From: Seminavis robusta
Lineage: Eukaryota > Bacillariophyta > Bacillariophyceae > Naviculales > Naviculaceae
Reading direction: 5' to 3'
Assembly: GCA_903772945.1 (NCBI GenBank)
Contig: CAICTM010000463.1
Coordinates: 1 to 64,000, forward strand
DNA length: 64,000 nt
Made by a program: the position numbers and the translations under genes. The notes below the pieces were generated by a model. The model was not told the origin of the DNA, searched no databases, and saw only the letters and a program-made list of their open reading frames with translations. Positions 11,901 to 22,708 of this stretch are shown piece by piece. How positions within the stretch are numbered: the stretch's first letter is position 1; the number at the start of each line of letters is the position of its first letter.

Positions 11901-12680
11901 GGGGAGATCATGATGGCAAAACCTCCAGCCAGTAAGCAACCAGCTTCCAGAGCTGGTGCCAACAACATTCCAGTTGCACAACCAAATAGACCAAGTGTGG
12001 CTCCCACTCAGTCAGCTCTACAACCAAGAGCACATGAGCAGACTCACACAGTGGTGACCCCCAAGCAACCTGCTCCAAGGCACAGAGCACACAAGGGTCC
12101 CACCACAACCAACATTGGCAGGAGACCTAGTGGTCCATCACCCACAGTGACACCCAAGGTTCCCAGCCTGGTTCCCACAGAACCACCAACCTATGGCACA
12201 GCCAATGCCACAAGACTCGTACCCAATGAGGTGCCGTTGTCTTTGGATAGGACCAGCCTTGGTCCAACCATCACCAGTCCATTTGCCAGGAGGCCCACCA
12301 AGCAGATACCCTCTGCTCTTGGTGGAATCCATGGGGAGCAACCACAGCAAGCACCTTTGACCAAGGCAGCTTTGGTGTCTCCTACCCAGGAGCTGACTGC
12401 CATGGTGTCGCCTTCCCAGAAGCTGAACGCCACCATGTTTTCTACCCCAAAGCTGGCTACCATGGCATTAGTGCATGGCAATGGACCAATCCCGGTGACG
12501 CCCCTGGATTTTCGGACGGGCAACTAGACTAGCTACGTCCCTATCTGGTATAGCCCATCCATCCCATCCGTCAAGGGACATGATTGCGGGGCAAGAAGGC
12601 CGCTCCACTGAGAGCTTGCCGCCGCTGAATTCGGCCTGTGGCAAAGCCACGAATATTTGTTGCATATGAAGAAAAGGAAC
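8985..12680 (+). mobile_element. LTR element B1, gag-like frame but no pol (fossil, 3' part missing)
   Basis: This block is the inverted counterpart of 27369-31501. Positions 8985-9495 form the long terminal repeat, matching the LTRs at 30985-31501 and 27369-27850 of copy B2. A leader of about 1.4 kb with diverged CGTGCAG/TTCGA-rich repeats follows, then the gag-like frame at 10914-12527. The right side ends at 12680, where a gypsy family-A copy starts; B2 continues there with sequence absent from B1, so B1 was interrupted or truncated by that insertion. The LTR ends read ATAA...TTAT rather than TG...CA, and TGGATTAACAG just inside the 5' LTR could be a primer-binding site. No reverse transcriptase is seen. 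Confidence 0.7.
10914..12527 (+). CDS. Gag-like protein of element B (537 aa, looks whole)
   Basis: ATG at 10914. Residues 1-60 are aromatic and histidine-rich, residues about 120-185 form a predicted coiled coil (QQQQATVARQLDLMRAYHKS then charged heptads), and the rest to the end is P/T/S/A-rich low complexity with a recurring LGDGEI / LDDGEI motif. No zinc knuckle, protease or polymerase motif is present. A more decayed copy lies inverted at 28270-29643. The gag label rests on position behind an LTR and overall character; it could instead be an accessory protein of a non-autonomous element. Confidence 0.55.
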   Translation: MSFYGFYSDVSDPYAPGYSERWWHRVYSGPQVQGSYTCARPPTHHDGAGNSNLAYRHRHQDTQPPDEYKSPFDILEKRPTPMTYGRTNHQLGDGEISELSGDSPSCHPDLIYTPAMEDMLIHFQQQQATVARQLDLMRAYHKSFKQDTRADNETFKRKMEAQFIALKDQLTAQLDALVVVAARPPVTAPTPALTPSVHGETNATPLSAMGSDDGVHKPTGDSAIGPQRLHSPKKQQRHRATRSKQDATAIQQRLTNALLATNQLPTNVATAPSPKLACGELPVTRPLRVPATSHQLPSATPLHALGGAHPSLDDGEIIELASPSSHPTSGEIMMAKPPASKQPASRAGANNIPVAQPNRPSVAPTQSALQPRAHEQTHTVVTPKQPAPRHRAHKGPTTTNIGRRPSGPSPTVTPKVPSLVPTEPPTYGTANATRLVPNEVPLSLDRTSLGPTITSPFARRPTKQIPSALGGIHGEQPQQAPLTKAALVSPTQELTAMVSPSQKLNATMFSTPKLATMALVHGNGPIPVTPLDFRTGN

Positions 12681-14792
12681 TGCAATACACGGCTCTTAGC
12701 CTTATTCGCGACTCGATCCTAGATAGGGTTTGAGTTCGACTCATGACTGAGTCTTTCGTGAATAGTCATTGAGACAGGGTTCTCATGACCGCTAGTCATA
12801 CTAGGTCGATGGTGAAACATCGCGCTAGATATTTAGCTGGCGTGGAGAGATTCCACGCTACTAGATAAACGCTAGACGAATCTTCCACGCGTTCCGTTTT
12901 TGGATCGTGGAGTGAGTAGGATTGCTACCGCAACCTACTCTATCACACTTTATAGTCTCCCGCGGGAGTTCAGATCTACGATCCTTTGATTGTGATCTCT
13001 CTCGTTGATTAGTTTTCATAGCTTTCTAATCCTCTCATAACTTTCATTCTCTCAAACTCAAACACTCGAAAGTCTTACACTAGCTTTTAGCGTAGTGCAT
13101 TTTGTTAACAAAACACAATAGCTTTAAGCTCACCTCAACCTATTCCTCACCATGAAGATTGCCAAAGACGCGTACACCAGCTTCGAGTCTAGCTGCGCGA
13201 CAACCAATCCTTCCTCTCATCGACCTCGATGATGAATGGAAATCGACGATTCTCGCTCTACCACTACAAACTTCGCACTGTTCCAGCACATGCTGACAGC
13301 GCCAAGTACACCTTCAAGGTCCAAATCATAATGGATCTGAGACTCCACATCAAACCATCAAGTGGGCTGGACGTATGGAAAAAGTCTTCATCGAGCTCGC
13401 CATTGCTACGCCTGAAGACAACATAACCTCCTCAGGGAGATGACTTCTAGCTCTGCCAAGAGCAGTTAGAGTCTAGCTGTGCAGGCCATCGTGAAATACG
13501 TTGGAATGCCTTGGCCAGATTGCAGTCAACGCATTTCGCTCCACGCGACATACGTAGCGGTGAAGACGAAGCCACTTTCCAAGCATGTTTCCAGGCTGCC
13601 TGGAACGGAGCAGCTCAGCCTGCTTTGGACGACCTACATTACGTTTGGCATAATGCCTGTGTCGAAGCGGTCTTCCCTACAAGGCTCTTGAAAAGCAGAA
13701 ACGCTTCATGCGCCGCAAGATGCGTAAGCCTGCTGATATGACTACTCGGGCTTATGTCATCAACATCAGTCGATGAACGCCGATGAACTTCCTCGTCTAC
13801 CACCTTTTGGACCCAACAAACTTGAACCATGACGAATCATTGACATTGTTTGTCAGGAATTCCACGCTCGTGGATGAAGAAGATGACGAACACGACTTCG
13901 ATCTTTCTCAGTCCTATCGGAGAAACATTGGATTCTGCGAACGCATGGAATCCTCCGAAGACTTTGACAAGGGCGGTGATGCCAAGCAAGCTACTTCGAA
14001 GAAGAACAGCAAGAAGTACAAGTCTATCTCGCAACAACGACCACTCTTCAAGAAGAAGAAAAATGGGCGACTACACGAGTCCACACTCACAACACTGCTG
14101 ACTGCATGACTCTGAAGAAGCTCAAGGCAAGTCTCAGTCCTCGTCTGCAACGATACAAGCCAGCGTACAACAAAACAAGACTGGAAACGCAAGTCCGACG
14201 ACGCAAGTCCTACACCAAGAGGAACTCTCTGTTCTCATGAAGAAGGTTTCCAAAGCTGCGGTAAAGCTGATCGCAAGAAGAAAAGTGAATGCAACCATGT
14301 TGCCAAGCGACAGTCAGACACTCCGACAACAGAGGACGACTCCCCTGTTGGATCCATAAACATGGACAAGAAAATGGCTGCTTGACAAGGCCTTGCCGAT
14401 TCGACTTCAATCATTCGTGGAGAGATCTCCGTCTGGATTAGGCCAGGATGATGATTCAACGGAACCTGTTCCGATTTCTCATCCTAAGTGATAATATCTC
14501 ACTAAATAGTAACAAGATTTTTGAACTAATGAGTACGGCAAATTAGATAATTGCCTAGAACTGCTCAAAGACTTGACGATCTATTCAGCACAGTTAACTT
14601 CGTCCATGCCAACCAACTCGTCAACGTCGCAGACAAGAGACCTCTAAACTATCGTCTATGTTTAGATTTAACAGACGAGGAAAGGGAAACAAAAACCGTT
14701 ACACTCCTTGCTTACTGGATACAGGAGCATCCGGAACCTTAATTACTCAACTCATGCTAAGAATTACTCATGAAGATCATGGGTACGTCAAA
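12681..14792 (+). mobile_element. Ty3/gypsy family A copy, plus strand, 5' part (fossil)
   Basis: The 5' LTR is at 12681-13099 (TGCA ends), followed by TTTTGTTAACAAAACA where the primer-binding site should be, then gag from 13151 and the aspartic protease with its DTGASG active-site box at about 14720-14737. The element stops at 14792, where the LTR of an opposite-strand copy begins, so RT, RNase H, integrase and 3' LTR are missing here. The gag region is broken in several places. It inserted into or against element B1 at 12680. Confidence 0.8.
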
Positions 14793-17700
14793 TGCACTAC
14801 GCTAAAAGCTAGTGTTAAGATCTTTCGAGTGTTTTGAGTTTGAGAGAATGAAAGTTATGAGAGAGATTAGAAAAATATGAAAACTAATCAACGAAGAGAT
14901 CACATCAAAGATCGTAGATCTGCTCCGGGGAGACTTAAAGTGGATAGAGTAGTTGCGGTAGTAATCCTACTCTCCACGATCCCAAAACGGAACGCTGGAA
15001 GGTTTGTCTAGCGGATCTAGTAGCGTGGAATACTCCACGCTGGCTAAATATCTAGAGCGATGTTTCATCATCAACCTAGTATGACTAGAGCGGTCATTGA
15101 GAACACCTGTTCTCAAATGACTATTCACGAGGACTCAGTCATGAGTCGAACTCAAACCCTATCTAGATCGAGTCGCGAATAAGGTAAAAGCCGTGTATTG
15201 ATTCGCCCCTGACAAGGGTCACAGAAGGGCGACAGCAGTCGGACAAGGAGAACATATGATTTAAAGTGCGGGCACTCTCATGAGATTTGGATGTAGACAT
15301 GTGCGTCGCACGATGGCAATCCTACAAGGGGATCAGGCCTTGTATGGGTGTATATACCTTATGTTCCAAGTCTGGTAGACTGTGCCCTTGGGTAGCATGT
15401 CGGAGCCGTACAGTGCCATTGTCATTGACTCGGTCTTTAGTGTAAGGACCTTTGTACTTTGGCTGACCGTACTTGCGGTGCTGATACTGTTGAATCATAC
15501 AGTATCGTTGACTGTTTGATGAGGGACACGCTGTCGCGTTGTTGTTGTTGGATTAGTTGTTGGCGACGTTCCTTATGTACTTCCAGTTGGCTTCGAACGG
15601 ACGTTGTTGTATCGGTCACGATTGAACACGAGCTGTCGCGGACAGTGGTCATGGATCGTGGCATTCATTGCAAAGCGAACCGCCTGAGGACTCCATCCAG
15701 TCATTCACGAGGTCGTCTTGGCACTTGTGTTTTGAACAGCGATCAAGTTGCGTATGGTTTGATGAGCACCTCGACCATAGAGTTGGCTTGAGGTTACGCG
15801 TAGTGATGAACTTGCGACGAAGTCCATATTCATCCCGGAGAGTCTTTTCGACCTCTCGCGGAACTCCGTCTCTATCCATGATACCTCAGCAGGCCATGGA
15901 TACCGAGTAAGCCTTTGTTCTAGGACGATGGCTACTTCGTCTCTGCTTGGAGCAGATCTCTGCAATCTCGAACCATCCGGTTACGGGATCAACATTGTCA
16001 AGCAATGAAGTGTGCAGGAATTCTTTTTCTTAGGATCCCCGACGTTGTAAGGCTATCAGGTCATACATAGTCTTTCCCAAGGATCTCCTCGCAAGTCTTT
16101 GGCATCAATCCCAGCTTACGCGTCTTGGGTTTGTTCATCTTCAGCTTTGGCAACGCTGACAATACGGCCTGCACAGTCTTGCCCAGTCCTTTCCAGGTGT
16201 ATGTTGGCTGATTGTTAGTTCCGTGTCGAGTCTCCCAGGATGCATCAGACACCATGTACCATTCACTAGCTTCTTCTGCTAGTTTTAGTACGACGATCTT
16301 TCGTCTTACTACTAAGTCGTAGGACTTATCCCCTCTGGGAAAGATTGCTTCTTGTAGTTTGGCTTGTCCCTGAGGAGTTCTTGATATCGTTGTCGTCTTC
16401 TGACGATTCGATCTCGGGAACGAGAGGGAACTCGCTAGGGAAGTCCTCTTCGTCTGCAGCCATGAGCTCAGCGATCTCGCTGGCTCCATTTTCTGAAGAA
16501 CTCTTGTTGGAGATGTTAAGTCTCGAAACGATCAGCGACGATGTTTGTTCGCCCTTGATGTACGAGTTCAGGCCGTATTCTTCCAGAATAAGGCGCCATC
16601 GCATTACGCGATCGTATTGAAGTTCTTACATGTAAGATTTTTGTGTCCGTATGTACAACGATCTTCTGTCCTAGAAGAATTTTACGGAACTCTTTTAGAG
16701 TTTCTACGATACTGAAAGTTTCTTCTCGGTAACTGTGTACGTGTCTGAGCAGGGTTGAGCTTCTCTGTAGAACGCGATAAGTTTTCCCTTCTGGGAAATT
16801 ACCGCACCTAGTTGAGTATCACTCGCATCCGTGTGGATAACAATGTATCGTTGAAGTCAGTAGCGAGCAAGGTTTCTTTGCTGATGATCTTCTTCATCTG
16901 GCTAAAGGCCTTGTCGTGTTCCTTCCCATTTCCACTTCGTTGTTTTGGAAGTCAACGAAGCGAGTGGGGCCATACATGTGATCGTCTAATCCACATGTCT
17001 CGATAGTAGTTCACTAGTCCAATGAATCTAGGAGTTCTTTCTGTTAGTAGAGGAGCGATATTCTTGATCGCGTCTATTTTCTTGGTTATAGTTGGATCCC
17101 TTCTCGAGTATACAGTAACCTAGGTATCAAGTTCTCCTCTTGCGAAGAAGGACTTGGTGCATTGATCTTAGTCCCGCTTCTCGAAGCCTTCGGAGAACTT
17201 CATCCAACTTTTCAAGTGATCTGCCAGATCGCCGTAGTTAGGATGAGTAAATCATCAATGTATGCACGACGTATTCTAGGTCGTGCATTAGTTTCCCATC
17301 TTTCTTTGAAGATGTCGGACTATTATCATAGGCCCATTGGCAACTCTGGTACTCGTACTTTCCCACGGGAGTACGATAGTACGAGTTGTTCGAGTGAGTG
17401 ACAGCTCGATGTGATATATCCATGTTCAGGTCTAACTAGTAGCGTACTTGAACCTCTAGATTCAAGAGCAAGTCTGTATTTTTGGATAGATAAGCTTCCG
17501 CTTATCCTTTTTTTGTTCCCGGAAATCAGAATGATCGTACAGATCCTCTTTTGGGAATGATAAAGTTGGTCCGCCCACTCGAACGTTACCTTCTTGAGTA
17601 TCCTGCCTCGCAGAGACGTTCAACCTCCCTTCTTAAGAGTGTTGGATGGACACTGGATAGGATAAGCCTACGTGATAGGGTTTAGCGTAGGAGAAGTTCT

Positions 17701-18684
17701 ACTTCGTAGTCGTCCATCTGCCACTTTCCTAAATACCATCGAATAGGTCAGAGTACTTTCAGTAAGGAATGAAGCTGTTCCTTCTCTTCCTGTTTAAATG
17801 ATCTTGAATTTGGCAAACCTGCTTAAATCAGCTTGTTCGTATTTCATCAAGAATCTTCTTGAGACGATCTGCACTGTCGTCAAACGTAGGATCAGGAATG
17901 AAGAATTCTTCTTCATTGGTGTCGCTTCTTTCATAGGAATAGATGCCGTCCCATTCCACTGACATGGTAGTGAAATCGAACTTGAAATCCTAGATCAGAG
18001 AGAATGTCTCGACCTATGATCATGTCATACGCCCCAAGCTCTTGGTGATGTAAATCCACTCGATAATTCTATCTCGTGGAATTCAGGAATCATGAATGCA
18101 CCTTTGCACTTCGTGCTGGTGTTTAATTTTCTGCAGGGTAGTCACATTGTTTGGACGCCCCAAGATCCTTCATGCGTAATTTCTTGCATGAGGTTGAGCA
18201 ATCAAAGTTCCGGATGCTCCTGTATCCAGTAAGCAACGAGTGTAACGGGTTTGTGTTCCTTTTTCTCGCTTGTTTAATCTAACATAGACGATGGGTTTGA
18301 GGTCTCTTGTCTTGCGACGTTTACGAGGTGGTTGGCCACGGACGAGGTTAACGATGCTAAATAGTCATCAGAGTCTAGTTGCAGCTTCAGCAATCATCTA
18401 ATTTGCCGTAGAGTTCATCGTTGCAAACAATTTGTTTACTAGTTAGTGAATATTTCATCACTTGGTATGAGAAATGGAACATGGTTCGTTGAGTCATATC
18501 CTGGCCTATCCTCAGTAGAGATTTCTCCATCCAAGTGATTGAAATTGATAGAGAGTTGTCTCATTGTCAGAGTTTCTGATTTGCGCTTGCAACAGTGTTG
18601 CGAGTTGCAGTGTACGAGTATCGTCGATCTCTCGTTGTCGTTGTCATTTCTCGGACGAGCAGAAGAATGGTTGTACAACTGAAA
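14793..18684 (-). mobile_element. Ty3/gypsy family A, tandem copy 1 (fossil)
   Basis: The 3' LTR lies at 14793-15201. Reading leftwards from 18684: a gag remnant (18690-18300), protease with the DTGAS box near 18220, RT with the YIDD box near 17240-17262, RNase H (about 16900-16500), and integrase (about 16300-15300). A short purine-rich tract (AGGGGCGAA) borders the LTR. The gene order protease-RT-RNase H-integrase defines Ty3/gypsy. The copy is heavily broken, with many breaks along pol, and gag is strongly reduced. Its 5' LTR (18685-19084) doubles as the 3' LTR of the next copy. Confidence 0.8.
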
Positions 18685-19084
18685 TGCACTAGCTAAAAGC
18701 TAGTGTAAGATTCTTTCGAGTGTTTTGATTGAGAGAATGAAAGTTATGAGATTGATTAGAAAGCTATGAAAACTAATCAATGAGAGAGATCTCACAAGGT
18801 ACGTAGATCTGGCCTCCCGGGAACTAGTAGAAGTGTATAGCGTAGGTTGGTAATCCTACGACCACGATCCTAAGGAACCGTGGAAGTTTTGTCTAGCATG
18901 GATCTAGTAGCGTGGAAGTATCTCCAGCTGGCTAAATATCTAGCGATGTTTCGATACCATGCAACAGTATGACTAGAGCGGTCATTGAGAACCCTGTCTC
19001 AAATGACTATTCACGAGAGACTCAGTCATGAGTCAACTCAACCTTCTAGGATCGAGTCCGAATAAGCTAAGAGCCTGTATTGCA
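18685..19084 (-). repeat. Shared LTR between tandem gypsy copies 1 and 2
   Basis: About 400 bp with TGCA ends, same family and strand as 14793-15201 and 22709-23163. It serves both flanking internal regions. Confidence 0.85.
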
Positions 19085-22000
19085 TTCGCCCCCTGACAAG
19101 GGTCACAGAAGGCCGCAGCAGTCGGACAAGGAGAATATGATTTAAAGGCGGGGCACTCTCGAGATTGGATGTAGACATGTCGTCGCACGATGGCAATCCT
19201 ACAAGGGTCAGGCCTTGTATGGGTGTATATACCTTAGTTCCAAGTCTGGTAGCTGTGCCGCTTGGCGGTAGCATGTCGGAGCCGTACAGTGCCATTGTCA
19301 TTGACTCGGTCTATAGTGTAAGGACCTTTGTACTTTGGCTGACCTACTGCGGTGCTGATACTGTTGAATCTCACGGTATGTTGACTTGTATTGATGAGGG
19401 ACACGGTGGCGTTTCCCTATCGTTTTTGTTGGATAGTCGTTGGCGACGTTCCTTTGTATTTCCGGTTTGTTCGAAACGGATGGTGAATCGCGTCACTTGA
19501 ACACAAGCTGTGCAGGCGTTGCCGCAAGGTGGTTGAATCGTGGCATTCATTGCAAAGCGAACGCCTGAGGACTCCATCCCAGGATCCATTCACGAGGTCG
19601 TCTTGACACTTGATTTTTGAAAGCATCAAGTTGCGTATGGTCTGATGAGCACGCTCGACCATAGAGTTGGCTTGAGGTTCGCGTGTGATGAACTTGCGCG
19701 AAGTCCATATTCATCCGGAGAGTCTTTTCGACTCTGCGCGGAACTCACGTCCTCTATCCATGATAACCTCAGCAGGCCATGGATACGAGTAAGCCACGTT
19801 TGTTCTAGGACGATGGCTACTTCGTCTGCTGCTTGGAGCAGACCTCTGCAATCTCGAACCATCCGTTTACGGATCAATCATTGTAAGCAATGAAGTGTGC
19901 AGGAATTCTTTTTCTAGGATCCCCGACGTTGTAAGGACCTATCAGGTCAATCATAGTCTTTCCCAAGGGATCTCCTCGCAAGTCTTTGGAGGCATCAATC
20001 CCAGCTTACCGTTTTGGGTTTGTTCATCTGGCAGCTTTGGCAACGCTGCCATACGGCTGCACAGTCTTGCGCAGTCCTTTCACGGTGTAGTGTTGGCTGA
20101 TGGTGTTCTGTGCGAGTCTCGCCAGGATGCATCAGTACACCATGGTACCTTCGACTGCTTCTTCTGCATAGTCTTGGTACACGATCTTGTCGTCTTTTGA
20201 CTACTAAGTCGTAAGACTTATCCCCTCTGGGGAAAGATTGCTTCTTGTAGTCGTTTGGCTTGTCCTGAGGAGTTTCTTGATATGTGTCGTCCTTCTGCGA
20301 TGTTCGATCTCGGGGAACGAGAGAGGGAACTCCCTAGGGAAGTCCTCTTCGTCTGCAGCCATGAGCTCAGCGATCTCGCTGGTTCCATTGTTCTGAAGAA
20401 CATCATTGTGGAGATGTTAAGTCTGACAAGCATCAGGACGATGTTGTGTTCGCCCTTGATGTACGTATCAGGGCCTATTCTTCCAGAATAAGGCGCCATC
20501 GCATACGCGATCGTATTGAAGTTCTTACATGTAAGATTCTTGTGGTCCGTATGTACAAATCTCTGTCCAGAAGAATTTACGGAACTCTTTCAGAGTTTCT
20601 ACATACGAGAAGACTTCTCGTAACGGTGTAGCGTGTTGGGCAGGGTTGAGCTTCCTGCTGTAGAACGCGATAGGTTTTCCTTCTGGGAAATACTGCACCA
20701 GTTGGTTCACTCGCATCCGTGTGGATAACGAATGTATCGTTGAAGTCAGGGTAAGCGAGCAAGGTTCTTTGCTGATGATCTTCTTCATCTGGCAAAGGCT
20801 TTGTCGTGTTCGGCTTCCCATTTCCACTTCTTGTTTTGGAAGTAAGAAGCGAGTGGCCAGTACATGTGATCGTCTAATCCACATGTCTCGATAGTAGTTC
20901 ACTAGTCCAATGAATCTAGGAGTTCTTTTCTTTCATAGGGGGAGGATATTCTGGATCGCTCTATTTTCTTGGTTATAGGTTGGATCCTTCTCGAGTAATC
21001 CAGTAACCTAAATATTCAAGTTCTCCTCTTGCGAAGAAGGACTTGGTAGCATTGATCTTAAGTCCGGCTTCTCGAAGCCTTCGGAGAATTCATCCAACTT
21101 TTCACGTGATCTGCCAGATCGCCGTTAGTTAGGATGAGTAGATCATCAATGTATGCACGGACGTATTCTAGGTCGTGCATGTGTTCCCATCTTCTCTTGG
21201 AAGATGTCGGGACTATTACATGGCCCATTGGCAACCTCTGGTACTCGTACTTTCCCCACGGGAGTATGATGGTACAGAGTTGTTTCGAGTGGGGTGACAG
21301 CTGGATGTGATAGTATCCATGTTCAGGTCTAGACTAGTAGCGTATTTGAATCCGTCTAGTTCAAGGCATGTCCTGTATTTTTGGGATAGGATAAGGTTCC
21401 GCTTAATCTTTTGTTTAGTTCCCGGAAATCAGGATGATTCGTACAGATCCATCCTTTTTGGGAATGATAAAGTTGGTGCCGCCCAATCGGACGGTTCACC
21501 TTCTTGAGTACTCCTGCTTGCAGAGACGTTCAACCTCCATTTAAGAGTGTTGGTATGGACACGTGGAATAGGATAAGCCTTAGCGTGATAGGGTTTAGCG
21601 TAGGGAGGAGTTCTACTTCGTAGTCGTCCATCTGCCACTTTCCTAGAGTGCAATCGAATAGGTCAGAGTACTTCGTTAATAAGGAATGAAGCTGTTCTGC
21701 TCTTCCTTATTCAACTGATTTTGACTTTGCAAACCTGCCTTTAAGTCACTTGTTCGTTTTTCGCATCAAGAATCTTCTTGGACGATCTGCACTGTCATCA
21801 ACAGCAGTAGGATCAGGAATGAAGAAGTTCTCTTCTTCATTGGTGTCGCTGTCTTTCATAGAATAGATGCGCCGTCCACTCCACTGACATGGTAGTGAAA
21901 ATCGAACTTGAATCCTAAGTCAGAGAGAATGTCTCGACCTATGATCATGTCATACCCCCAAGCTCTTGGTGACGTGTAAAATCCCACTCGATAATTCTAT

Positions 22001-22545
22001 CATTGTGGAATTCAGGAATCATGAATGCACCTTGTGCACTTCGTGCTGGTGTTTAATTCTCCTGCAGGGGTAGTCAACATGTTTGGACGCCCCAAGATCT
22101 TCATGCGTAATTTCTTAGCATGAGTTTGAGCAATCAAAGTTCCGGATGCTCCTGTATCCAGTAAGCAACGGAGTGTAACAGGTTTTGTTCCCTTTTCTCG
22201 CTTGTTAAACTAACATAGACGATAGGTTTGAGGTCTCTTGTCTTGCGACGTTTACGAGGTGGTTGGCCATGGACGAGGTTAACGATGCTAAATAGATCAT
22301 CAGAGTCTAGTTGAGCAGCTTCTAGGCAAATCATCTAATTTGCCGAGAGTTCATCGGTTGCAAACAATTCTTGTTTACTAGTTATGAGATATCTTCATCA
22401 CTTTGGTATGAGAAATCGGAACATGGTTCTTTGAGTCATCATCCTGGCCTAATCCTCAGATAGAGATTTCTCCATCCAAGGTGATTGAAATCGATAGAGG
22501 AGTTGTCCTCGTTATCAGAGTCTTCTGATTGCGCTTGGCCACTCT
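19085..22545 (-). mobile_element. Ty3/gypsy family A, tandem copy 2 (fossil)
   Basis: Same order as copy 1: polypurine tract AGGGGGCGAA at 19085-19097, integrase (19200-20350), RNase H (20450-20800), RT with YIDD at about 21130-21160, protease DTGAS at about 22140-22160, then a reduced gag side to 22545. It is broken many times, somewhat less than copy 1. At 22546 it meets an LTR end fragment in opposite orientation instead of its own complete 5' LTR. Confidence 0.8.
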
Positions 22546-22708
22546 CTCATAACTTTCATTCTCTCAAACTCAAAACACTCGAAAGATCTTTACACTAGCT
22601 TTTAGCGTAGTGCACTACTGATAAGCGAAGAGGCCATCATTGCCACTCTTTCTTTCTTCGAATGCAACTACTATTGGTATTACATCTTACTCCCTTCGGT
22701 CGCATCAG
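22546..22708. other. Inverted LTR end fragment plus 95 bp of unknown DNA
   Basis: Positions 22546-22613 are the last 68 bp of the family-A LTR in plus orientation, opposite to its neighbours. The next 95 bp match nothing else noticed in the window. This marks a rearranged junction. Confidence 0.7.
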
